Source: Prosapia bicincta
Taxonomy: Eukaryota > Arthropoda > Insecta > Hemiptera > Cercopidae
Length of the DNA: 64,000 bases
NCBI GenBank assembly: GCA_036971475.1
Contig: JBAIZL010000001.1
Span: 73,922,271 to 73,986,270 of the forward strand
Reading direction: 5' to 3'
A program made the position numbers and the translations under genes. Shown piece after piece: positions 1-8,189 of this stretch. The first letter of the stretch is position 1, and the number at the start of each line of letters is the position of its first letter. Below the pieces are notes generated by a model. That model worked only from the letters and a program-made list of their open reading frames with translations. It did no database searches and was not told the origin of the DNA.

Positions 1-3000
1 CAATACTATTCGCAATTTTGAAAGTATATAATTTAGCTCTTAGTCCAACAAATTCTGACAACCCAACACCTTTGCATTCGTCTTTAAAACAACCTAATGT
101 TTTTGCATTATCTGTAAAATAACCTATATGAGTGTGAGGAAGTTCTGACATATCAAAATGTCTTCTCACCTCTTGATTTTCCTTAATATCTTTATAAAAA
201 TTTTCAGTAGAAATTTTATAAAATAAACTGTCTGTATCCATATAAAGAAGTTGAATTTTAGAGTTATACAATTCTTTCATAACATCATAATGCATTTCAT
301 ACATACGTGTTTTACTTATTTCCAAAACAGTAAACCCTATATATATTGGTTTGTTAAAATAAATGGATTCTTTTTCTGATTCAATTGCACACAAAGATTC
401 ATCATAAATTATTCGATTTAAGAAGGTAGGTTTCCTAATTAAATAATTTAATTTTTTTTCTGAACTCACAAGTTTCAAATTTTTTCTTTTTCTTATATTT
501 TCAATAGTTTTACCAAACATGGCATTAATTACAAATTTGTAAAAATCTTTTTCAAATTCATTTTTAGCATTTTGCCTCTTTTTCGTGTTAAATAAAACAT
601 ATGGCGATAACCAAGCACTTTGTCTGAATTGCATAATTCTATGAATTTTTGTAAGTATTAAACCATGTCGCATTGCTTGTTTTAAATTAACATAGTGACA
701 AACGTAATTTTGTTTATCTTCTAAAGTAGTTAACAATTTTGGTTGTTTACTGCCTGGCGGACATTTGTTTTGTGGTAAAAATGGCAACTCATTATCACAA
801 TTATGCAAATTTTGTGGATACATAATATCAACTTCTAAAATATAACCTATGGGAGAATCATCCTCTATAGACAGAACATCAAAAGCCTTTATTTTTTTAA
901 CTGACATCCATTTAAACGAATCATAAGGCATGAATCTGGTCATGCTCCACCCATATAAATTTGTAGCATCGATATAAGCTAAACAAGAGGAAGGTTTGTC
1001 TATATCAAATTCATCTCCCAATAGATAATTATTAGCTTCTGCATGTCTCGTCACGCATGCAGTTATTCCACCTCTGATACCATTTTCTATGAATAGATAT
1101 TTATCAAATAATTCTAATTCAATTTTTGTAAATTTTAACATAGCATCAAACGTCAAACCAGGAAGTGTAAAATAATAAGCACAGTCCAATCCATAATTGG
1201 ATATAGACAAGTCTCTAAAATTTTCAAAAATATCACTTAACAATAATACATCTATTTTAAGATAGAGATTGCTATATTCCCCTAAATTTCTACATTCAAA
1301 ATGATTCCACACATCTTGCGCATATTTGTATTCAGCATCTGTGATATGACTAGATTCTAGATTGTTATAAAAATCATTTTTTGTTGGCAACTCAGTATCT
1401 TTTAATTTGTCCCAACAATCTGTATAATTATAAGGATAAACACCTTTTCTTGTTATAAACGGTAAATCATTTACAGAAAAATGTTTATATGTATGTTTGA
1501 AGTTGTCTTTAGGCAAATTATTTGCTAATTTACTAAGACTTGTACTCATAAATTTATAGGTATCTATAAATCGTAATACAATGCCATTAGTTGTGTTTTT
1601 TGAAAATGTTATATATTTTTCATTAGTGTTTGGTATTACTCGAATTTCGTTTGAGTCACAACCTAATTGTCGTACAATAAAATGACTATCATAATTTGAA
1701 CTCCCATGAATAAATATAGGTAAAAATTTTTGATTTTGACGTAATAAATTACAATTATTACACAAGACAGACCTAAATTTACCAGTAATATGACAATGGT
1801 CTCTTACTGCTGGCTTAGTCATAGTAAATTCATCGTTACAAGACTCACATTTAGTAGTTGTTTTAAATTTATATTTCTCATCTTTATTTAATTTCCTCAT
1901 TGGAATATTTATTTTATAAATTTCACCAATAATATTTGCAAGTGATATGAGATATGACATGAAATTTTTGGCTGCATCTAAACCCTGATATATGTATGGA
2001 TCTGTAGGCAATTTTTCTAAAATGTCTGGTGGTAAAGACGATGCATATTCATCAAGAACTAAATATACACCAAATGACATTGGCTCGTGAATATCATTAA
2101 GTATTACACGGTTACTAATCTGTTCATTTATTGGCTTCAACAAACATTCAAAATCTGCGTACACGGCGAAAGGTACTCTAAATTTATAATTAAAATTTTT
2201 GAATTTCAAAATATTATTTCCTTCTATAGGCATTTTCACTTTTACTGCTTTTGTATTTTCACATGCTTTTAAATGATCTGATAAAAGTGAGTCTTTATTT
2301 TTGTCACTATAATGTGTTAAACATCTTCTACAAAAAACTAATTTAGCCTTATGTTTATTTAGTTGATTGTTTAATAATCTTGAAAAATGTTTAATATAAG
2401 AATAATGTGCATGTCCCGACTGGTTTGTCAACATCAATAAATCATAATGTTTTATCTTAATAGTTTTACTAATTCTTAATGGATACACTTCATTATCTTT
2501 ATTTAAACCATATACATTAATACTTATACCTGAATTATTTTTTTCAAATTTACTAATCTGCTTTAAAGGTGTTGGAAAGTCAATACCTTGTAAATTAAAC
2601 ATATCCATAATTTTAAAATATCTCTTGTTAATTACAGTAAGATTTTTTACATCAGTTTTAATATGTGGAACGAGAAGTGACCACAAAAAACATTTATCGT
2701 CATGAAAATTTTCAGGATTAATTACAGCTTTCTTATTTTGTATACATTTTGGTAAAGGTATGAATGAACTTCCACCTAACGGATTGTATCTACTAAAACG
2801 AATTATAATTCCATCAATTTTATCCAAAGACCAACCACTTCCTTTACCCAAATATTCCGACTCTTCGGTACATAATTTTCTAAATAAAACATCTAAAATA
2901 TCTGAAAAATCTGAATCTTCGGAAACACTAGTATTTTTTGTTTTAAAATAACGCAATTGCTTTTCTTGGGTTAAAAATTTTACATAAGAAGCTTCTACAA

Positions 3001-3232
3001 GTATATTAAATTTTAACATATTGTAAGTGGATAATAAATCTACAATTAGTCGTATCATTTTTTGTTTAGTACGTCTCAACAACAAACACACATCTCTAAC
3101 AGTTGACGTATTTTCTAAGTAAAATGTTTTTAATCTGCCTCTAAAGGCGTGATTCCTTTCTAAAAATTCATCATCGTTTTCGATATCATCGTCACTATCA
3201 ACATCCATTTGTTCAACGGAGCTTACGTCCAT
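1..3232 (-). CDS. Type B DNA polymerase, virus/Polinton-like (partial, runs off left edge)
   Basis: An uninterrupted reading frame of at least 1077 codons starts at ATG 3232 and leaves the window at base 1 without a stop. Seen in sequence: an acidic N-terminus; exonuclease motif I YADFEC (residue about 357); a Cys/His cluster with CESC, DHCH and CNNC (about 455-495) resembling an endonuclease VII/HNH fold; exo II NYDSHF (about 510); and an exo III-like FIDTYKFM. Polymerase motif A DATNLYGWSM, motif B NAMFGKTIEN and motif C YMDTDS (Met at residue 998) follow. This is the DNA_pol_B_2 (organellar/viral, protein-primed) family carried by Polintons/Mavericks, adintovirus-like and related elements, and often found integrated in arthropod genomes. 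It would copy a linear dsDNA genome. The intact frame suggests recent arrival or selection. The C-terminus and the rest of the element lie beyond the left edge. The family call is firm; the exact virus group is inference. Confidence 0.88.
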   Translation of the reverse strand, partial: MDVSSVEQMDVDSDDDIENDDEFLERNHAFRGRLKTFYLENTSTVRDVCLLLRRTKQKMIRLIVDLLSTYNMLKFNILVEASYVKFLTQEKQLRYFKTKNTSVSEDSDFSDILDVLFRKLCTEESEYLGKGSGWSLDKIDGIIIRFSRYNPLGGSSFIPLPKCIQNKKAVINPENFHDDKCFLWSLLVPHIKTDVKNLTVINKRYFKIMDMFNLQGIDFPTPLKQISKFEKNNSGISINVYGLNKDNEVYPLRISKTIKIKHYDLLMLTNQSGHAHYSYIKHFSRLLNNQLNKHKAKLVFCRRCLTHYSDKNKDSLLSDHLKACENTKAVKVKMPIEGNNILKFKNFNYKFRVPFAVYADFECLLKPINEQISNRVILNDIHEPMSFGVYLVLDEYASSLPPDILEKLPTDPYIYQGLDAAKNFMSYLISLANIIGEIYKINIPMRKLNKDEKYKFKTTTKCESCNDEFTMTKPAVRDHCHITGKFRSVLCNNCNLLRQNQKFLPIFIHGSSNYDSHFIVRQLGCDSNEIRVIPNTNEKYITFSKNTTNGIVLRFIDTYKFMSTSLSKLANNLPKDNFKHTYKHFSVNDLPFITRKGVYPYNYTDCWDKLKDTELPTKNDFYNNLESSHITDAEYKYAQDVWNHFECRNLGEYSNLYLKIDVLLLSDIFENFRDLSISNYGLDCAYYFTLPGLTFDAMLKFTKIELELFDKYLFIENGIRGGITACVTRHAEANNYLLGDEFDIDKPSSCLAYIDATNLYGWSMTRFMPYDSFKWMSVKKIKAFDVLSIEDDSPIGYILEVDIMYPQNLHNCDNELPFLPQNKCPPGSKQPKLLTTLEDKQNYVCHYVNLKQAMRHGLILTKIHRIMQFRQSAWLSPYVLFNTKKRQNAKNEFEKDFYKFVINAMFGKTIENIRKRKNLKLVSSEKKLNYLIRKPTFLNRIIYDESLCAIESEKESIYFNKPIYIGFTVLEISKTRMYEMHYDVMKELYNSKIQLLYMDTDSLFYKISTENFYKDIKENQEVRRHFDMSELPHTHIGYFTDNAKTLGCFKDECKGVGLSEFVGLRAKLYTFKIANSI

Positions 3233-3320
3233 TATTATAATTTGTTTTTTAAAAAAGAAGCACTATTTAGTTCACTGAAATAATAAAACAATTTTTCTAT
3301 AAATTTCATAACGTACATTT

Positions 3321-3460
3321 TTTATTATTTTTTAATTTCATCTACAACACATATATAATTATTAGTATTTAACTACATTCAAAAACCTAATTATTATTTT
3401 TTTAATTTCATCTACAACACATATATAATTATTAGTATTTAACTACATTCAAAAACCTAA
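3321..3460. repeat. Tandem duplication, 70-bp unit
   Basis: Two nearly identical 70-bp copies lie head to tail (3321-3390 and 3391-3460) in the spacer between the polymerase start and the end of the neighbouring unknown ORF. The shared core reads aatttcatctacaacacata and ends in aaaaacctaa. The near identity implies a recent duplication. No coding content was seen. Confidence 0.9.
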
Positions 3461-3463
3461 AAA

Positions 3464-4342
3464 CTAATTAAAAAAATTGTTTTTATCAGTTGAAATAACA
3501 TCATGAGTAACATTTTTTATTTTATTTACTCTATCAGCAACATTGCATATTATTTTATTTGATAATTTCAAAAGATCATCATTAGAATTATTAACAACAA
3601 AATAAGCCTTTTTGCTAACTTGTGTCCAATATTGCTTTTCACTTATACATTTTTTCAAATCCTTACAATCCGTAATTTCTATTTTTATTAAATGTGATCC
3701 CACCTCACCAGGAGTGACCATTCTTCTTTTTTTATTATCTTTAGTAATCTGAACGGTTTGTTTAATAACAGCAGAAGCTGATTTTTTAGTTACATTAAAA
3801 TATTTATCTAAATTATCATCATCGTCATCATCAGATGACGACGATGAATTATTCACATTTTCATTAGAACTATGTAATCGTTTTCTTTGAATTTTATTCA
3901 TTACAGGATTTATAAAAGTCATTGCGTTTTTCAAAGTTTCAGCTGAATAAGTTTTTGTACTTTGTTTAAATTCTCCTCTATCAAAAATTGTAAGAAACTC
4001 ATCATATGTTAATTCTTTATCTAAATATTTATCAAAATTTTTCTGTGAGACTACAGTGCTAATGAAATATGATTTAGCTACTAAATAAAACGTTTTCATT
4101 TCACAAAATAACGGTAACATTTCACTATCTTGCACAGAGTTATGTAATGTGTTTGCACATAACAACCATTTATTGACTGTTGTCAATCCAGCCTTAAACA
4201 ATGATGATAATACATCAAAAATTGGTTTTTTAATATTAGCTTTACTACTACTGTTAAAGACCATACTAGGTCCTGGTTCGTTATTCTCCATTATGCCTTC
4301 AGTTTTGAATAATTGATTTTCTGCTTGATTTTGTTGTGACAT
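3464..4342 (-). CDS. Unrecognised virus-block protein, full-length copy (292 aa)
   Basis: I do not recognise this protein. The start is taken at the MSQQNQ methionine (4342) because the truncated tandem copy downstream of it (4495-5016) has the same start context and the upstream in-frame codons are AT-rich leader. Visible: a glutamine/asparagine-rich N-terminus, a leucine-rich central part with conserved Cys residues (WLLCANTLHN, LFCEMKTFYL), a serine tract followed by an aspartate run (near residues 170-180), and a basic C-terminal third (KKRR). It lies between the polymerase and the dUTPase on the same strand. It could be a DNA-binding or structural accessory protein of the element, but nothing in the sequence proves that. 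No signal peptide or membrane segment is evident. Its paralogue is about 674 bp away. Confidence 0.6.
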   Translation of the reverse strand: MSQQNQAENQLFKTEGIMENNEPGPSMVFNSSSKANIKKPIFDVLSSLFKAGLTTVNKWLLCANTLHNSVQDSEMLPLFCEMKTFYLVAKSYFISTVVSQKNFDKYLDKELTYDEFLTIFDRGEFKQSTKTYSAETLKNAMTFINPVMNKIQRKRLHSSNENVNNSSSSSDDDDDDNLDKYFNVTKKSASAVIKQTVQITKDNKKRRMVTPGEVGSHLIKIEITDCKDLKKCISEKQYWTQVSKKAYFVVNNSNDDLLKLSNKIICNVADRVNKIKNVTHDVISTDKNNFFN

Positions 4343-4386
4343 AACTATAAAATACAAAAACAACAATAATAATAATATACTTGAAA

Positions 4387-4497
4387 CAATTTACATTTTT
4401 TTTCCTATCACTAAATTCAAACCCTGATTCTTCTAAGTTAACAATTTCTACTAATTTTGGATAAGCACAAACCACAGAAATCAACTGAGTAATTTTA
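4387..4497 (-). pseudogene. Duplicated dUTPase C-terminal fragment
   Basis: This stretch repeats the 3' end of the dUTPase region at 5071-5185. The shared amino-acid core is CAYPKLVEIV, and the bases match closely except for a deletion of about 15 bp in this copy. The body of the dUTPase is missing: right after the conserved 3' part the sequence jumps to DNA like that upstream of the dUTPase start (tatgtatgtttattgt). It is a non-functional by-product of the tandem duplication that also produced the two copies of the unknown ORF. Confidence 0.8.
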
Positions 4498-5016
4498 AAA
4501 ACTATATATATGTATGTTTATTGTTAACAAATTATCATCATCATCATCATCATCATCAGATGATGAATTATTTACAATTACAGGATTTATTAAAGTCATT
4601 GCTTTTTTAAAAGTTTCAATTGAAAAAGTACTTGTACTTTGTTTAAATTCTTCTCCCCCAATAATTATAAGAAACTCATCATATGTTAATTCTTTATCTA
4701 AATATTTATCAAGATTTTTCTGTGAGACTTCATTGCTAATAAAATATGATTTAGCTGCTAAATAAAACGTTTTCATTTCACAAAATAATCGTATCATTTC
4801 ACTATCTTGCACAGAGTTGTGTAATGTGTTTGCACACAACAACCATTTGTTAGCTGTTGTCAATCCAGCATCAAACAATGTTGATAATACATCAAATAAT
4901 GTTTTATTATTAACTTTACTACTACTATTAAAGACCATACTAGGTCCTGGTTCGTTATTCTCCATTATGCCTTCAGTTTTGAATAATTGATTTTGTGCTT
5001 GACTTTGTTGTGACAT
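4495..5016 (-). CDS. Truncated tandem copy of the unrecognised 292-aa protein (173 aa)
   Basis: Closely similar to the first about 155 residues of the ORF at 3464-4342, including MSQQ at the start, PGPSMVFNSSSK, WLLCANTLHNSVQDSEM and DKYLDKELTYDEF. The similarity ends at the aspartate run (ATC/ATG triplet repeat on the + strand). The frame then ends in an unrelated short tail, so the whole basic C-terminal third is absent. The triplet repeat probably served as the breakpoint. Intact start and leader are kept, so a short product could be made. Whether this is a decaying duplicate or a functional shorter form cannot be told from the sequence. Confidence 0.6.
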   Translation of the reverse strand: MSQQSQAQNQLFKTEGIMENNEPGPSMVFNSSSKVNNKTLFDVLSTLFDAGLTTANKWLLCANTLHNSVQDSEMIRLFCEMKTFYLAAKSYFISNEVSQKNLDKYLDKELTYDEFLIIIGGEEFKQSTSTFSIETFKKAMTLINPVIVNNSSSDDDDDDDDNLLTINIHIYSF

Positions 5017-5070
5017 AACTATAAAATACAAAAACAACAACAATAATAATATACTTAAAACAATTACATT

Positions 5071-5496
5071 TTATTTCCTACCACTAGATCCAAACCCTGA
5101 TTTTCCCCTCTTTGTTTCTTCTAAGTGAACAATTTCTACTAATTTTGGATAAGCACAAACCTCACAAATCTACTGAGCAATTTTATCGCCCCGTCTAACA
5201 AAAAAATCTTTATTTGAAAAATTATATAACAACACCTTTACATTCCCTGTATAATCCTTATCAATTACCCCTGCACCTACATGAATGAAATAATTAAATG
5301 CTAACCCCGATCTGGGAGCAATACGACCATATGTATTATTAGGTAAAGAAATTGCTAAATCTGTTTTCACTAAACATTTACCAAATTTAGGAACAACATA
5401 TTCATAAGCACTTTTTAAATCAAAACCTGCAGATAATTCACTGCCCTTTTCGGGTGTATATGCATTTTCAGTTAATTTTATAAATCCCAATTCCAT
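5071..5496 (-). pseudogene. dut: dUTP pyrophosphatase (dUTPase), interrupted by an in-frame TAG
   Basis: dUTPase hydrolyses dUTP to dUMP and PPi, keeping uracil out of DNA; many large DNA viruses carry one. The 108-residue open part (5496 to the TAG at 5172-5170) shows motif 1 AGFDLKSAY (23-31), motif 2 RIAPRSGLA (58-66), motif 3 GAGVIDKDYTGNVKV (74-88) and motif 4 RRGDKIAQ (101-108). The trimeric enzyme is usually about 140-150 residues and ends in a glycine-rich motif 5. Here TAG comes directly after motif 4. The same frame then stays open for 32 codons to a TAA at 5073-5071 and contains a Gly/Ser-rich stretch of the motif 5 type. The gene is therefore either freshly broken by a nonsense mutation or read through. 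It is co-oriented with the polymerase and metalloprotease. Confidence 0.85.
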
Positions 5497-6086
5497 AACT
5501 GAAAATAATAAAACTATATTAAAAATTATATATGTATGTTTATTGTAAACAGCAAGAACTCTAATTAATAAATAACATTTACCTGTAAATTCTGTCCTTC
5601 TATCAAAAGAAATAAACGCAATGTCCTAACACACAGAGATGTATTCAGCTGCAATTCAAAGACAATAGTGAATAGAAACGTTTATAAAGTGAACTGTAGC
5701 CTGCACATGCGCACGCAGTATAATCAAAGCTAAAAAATGGAAGATTATTTGTTAAGCACTTAGCGTTCTAAGATCACAGCATAAAAAGTCAACATGCGCT
5801 GGATTGTTTGTTAAGCGCGTTTTCCATATTAAGATTACACCAAGGGCATAATAATGCGCGTTGCGCGTTTTCCATATTAAGATTACACCAAAGGCATAAT
5901 AATGCGCGTTGTATACTAATCAAAGGCTGATTTAAACTTTTATCGCCTGGTCTTATTGAGTTGACTGTTGACCCTATTAAGATTACGAGCATTCAACATA
6001 CGCAAATTAAACTTTAAACATTTTAGCGTCTATCACAGTAGTTATCAGTTCGCATTTTCTGTATTCAATTTAACTTAAAGTAATTA
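5497..6086. other. Non-coding spacer between dUTPase and metalloprotease
   Basis: About 590 bp without a convincing ORF. It holds the likely upstream region of the dUTPase and a 48-bp tandem duplication (5815-5910). Several short repeats of tattaagattac and gcgcgtt occur. No clear promoter motif can be assigned. Confidence 0.6.
5815..5910. repeat. 48-bp tandem duplication
   Basis: Two copies of 48 bp starting gcgcgttttccatattaaga (5815-5862, 5863-5910) differ by about one base (caaggg versus caaagg). A third degenerate fragment (tattaagattacgagc) follows at about 5973. They lie inside the viral-block spacer. Confidence 0.9.
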
Positions 6087-7661
6087 TTATTTTAATTGTA
6101 ATACTAAACTTTTTAACTTGTTTAATATATTAGCATTGTTAGAATATTTACTGCATTCAACTCCAAAAACGTCTAACTCGTTGACTTGTGCTTTAACTAC
6201 TGTGTTTAAAAATTCACTGTAGCCTAAAATAGTGTTATTCTTAAAGAAATATAATAATCCATCTGTAAATCTAAAAACGGACTCCATATTACCAGGTAAG
6301 AATGAAAATGTATCAGAAATTAACCCATAACTCTTAATTTGAAAATTACATTCATCTAATAACATATAATAGTTTGTATTAAAGAAAATATATGTATTTC
6401 CTTTATAACTGTTTACGACCCCATTTATAATCATTGAAGATCTGCCTCCTAATATTGAAATATGTTTTGGATAACCACTAACAAGTTTTAAAGACGGAAA
6501 ATCTAACATAAAAATATATTGACCAGCAAAAAAGACAATTTGCTCAGTTGGTCTCTGATAAATAAAATCAAATTTTGTAAAATTTTCTGGAAAAAAAATT
6601 AACCAGTCTACAATTAGTTGTGCTTTGTTAACAACTGTCTTATCTTGTAAATTTACCGACCAAAACCATTTTTCATAAAAAATATATAATTGATGATTGA
6701 TAACTAGAAAAGTTTTTAAATTCTTCAAATCACACAAATTCGGTGAATCTTCTTTATCTTGTTTTACACGTTCTGTAACGGATTTTGAAGGTCTTGTCGT
6801 TGTTGATATAGTGTCTTTAGGTCCATATAAGGTTTGTATTGCTAAAATGTCGTCCGCTGACAGTTCATCATTCATATTCTGATAATATGGATACATTACT
6901 GAAGTCGGGTCGTTTGAGTGGCTTATACCCAGAGTATGGCCTATTTCATGAATTAAGACACTTAATAAAAAAATTTTACCTTGATCACATTTTAAAATGT
7001 CTCTTTCTAAACACCATAATTCTTCACTGTCAATGTGTATTTCACGAGTGCTTTGATTAACATTGGGATGAAATGCATGCGCCAAAACACCGCCTTCACC
7101 GTCAAATGTATTTGTACAAAAAATCGATGATCTTTGAAGTTTATGCACACCTTTTTTATAGGAAATTAATATATCAACGTTCGATCTGTCATTTACAAAA
7201 ACCAAATCTGTATGCTTTTCCCAAATTTTAAACGCTTGTTTCGCTAATTCTTTTACCTGACGCGTTGCTACAACGAAATACCATTTTAATACTTTCTTAT
7301 GCCACTTTTCAGAAGATAACCGAAAGGGGTAAATTGTATCTTTAAGACCACATCTAGGTATTCGCATAAATTGTAAATTTTCATTAGTTATTTTACCATT
7401 TATCGTTAAATTGTAATACTCTTGAAATAATAAAATTGCGTCAGATACTAATGTCAAATTAATATTTGAAATATCAGTGCTGTTAGATATATTCAAATAA
7501 CCAAATTCGTTCAAATAATTTAAAACAAAATCAAGATTTTCTTCTTTACATCGTTTTACTATTTCACTTTCACCTGAACATGTATTCAAATCAAACAGAT
7601 CTTTTATTGCATAGTTTTTCACAATTAAAACAGTCACAAAAATTACCAATGTACATAACAT
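6087..7661 (-). CDS. Matrix metalloproteinase (matrixin) with hemopexin domain, intronless
   Basis: A single 524-codon frame with the full matrixin layout. There is a hydrophobic signal peptide (1-18) and a propeptide with a peptidoglycan-binding-like fold. The cysteine switch PRCGLKD is at 102-108. The zinc site HEIGHTLGISH is at 238-248 and the Met-turn SVMYPYY at 254-260. A threonine/charged linker (281-308) leads to a hemopexin-like propeller bracketed by Cys310 and Cys503. Family knowledge: secreted zinc endopeptidase, made as a zymogen, cleaving extracellular matrix. Some insect DNA viruses (granuloviruses and others) carry captured MMP genes. Seen here: no introns, AT-rich codon use, and the same strand as the dUTPase and polymerase. 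I infer a gene captured by the element or virus. A host retrocopy next to a viral insertion is the alternative. All catalytic residues are present. Confidence 0.9.
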   Translation of the reverse strand: MLCTLVIFVTVLIVKNYAIKDLFDLNTCSGESEIVKRCKEENLDFVLNYLNEFGYLNISNSTDISNINLTLVSDAILLFQEYYNLTINGKITNENLQFMRIPRCGLKDTIYPFRLSSEKWHKKVLKWYFVVATRQVKELAKQAFKIWEKHTDLVFVNDRSNVDILISYKKGVHKLQRSSIFCTNTFDGEGGVLAHAFHPNVNQSTREIHIDSEELWCLERDILKCDQGKIFLLSVLIHEIGHTLGISHSNDPTSVMYPYYQNMNDELSADDILAIQTLYGPKDTISTTTRPSKSVTERVKQDKEDSPNLCDLKNLKTFLVINHQLYIFYEKWFWSVNLQDKTVVNKAQLIVDWLIFFPENFTKFDFIYQRPTEQIVFFAGQYIFMLDFPSLKLVSGYPKHISILGGRSSMIINGVVNSYKGNTYIFFNTNYYMLLDECNFQIKSYGLISDTFSFLPGNMESVFRFTDGLLYFFKNNTILGYSEFLNTVVKAQVNELDVFGVECSKYSNNANILNKLKSLVLQLK

Positions 7662-7699
7662 ATTAGTAAATAGTATTGTATCCAGCGTTAATATATTGT

Positions 7700-8119
7700 T
7701 ACCCTAGCGCATCACGCAAAGTACTGACACGCATCTGAAAAATCAGTTTCAGCCATTTTGAAACAGTGTTATCTGTTGCGAACGTCACACCAGTCATCTT
7801 GAATGACGCAGTTCCCCTGCCTCGAAACTGTTCTCCAACTCGTTCCCCCACAGTTTTCCCACTCGTTCCCCCCCACAGTTTTCCCACTCGTTCCCCCCAC
7901 AGTTTTCCCACTCGTTCCCCCACAGTTTTCCCACTCGTTCCCCCCACAACACCGCGCCTTCTCCTCTTTCTCCTCATTCTCCTCCATCCCCTCCACGTCC
8001 TTCCCCTCCCGCCCCCGCCGATAATTTTCCCGCCGATACCCGTACGCATTTGGTCATGCGTGCACGCATTTGGCCACGCCCCCGCCAATAATTACCCCGC
8101 CAATACCCGCGTCCTACAC

Positions 8120-8120
<1 letters not shown>
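7700..8120. repeat. GC-rich island with a 23-25 bp C-run/G-run VNTR
   Basis: Between 7838 and 7947 about five copies of cactcgttcccccacagttttcc occur, with a C run varying from 5 to 7. The rest to 8110 is pyrimidine- and C-rich, with repeated cccgcc(g/a)ata words. On the minus strand this gives closely spaced runs of 3-7 G. Open frames here are proline- or glycine-rich low-complexity products and I do not call a gene. The base composition differs strongly from the flanks and marks the right border of the viral block. Confidence 0.8.

Positions 8121-8123
<3 letters not shown>

Positions 8124-8185
<62 letters not shown>
8124..8185. repeat. (TA)n microsatellite
   Basis: About 31 TA units, directly 5' of the Penelope-like remnant. 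Confidence 0.97.
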
Positions 8186-8188
<3 letters not shown>

Positions 8189-8189
8189 C

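Noticed and set aside
4514..4765. Plus-strand 83-aa serine-rich ORF
   Set aside because: Antisense of the aspartate-run region of the truncated unknown ORF.
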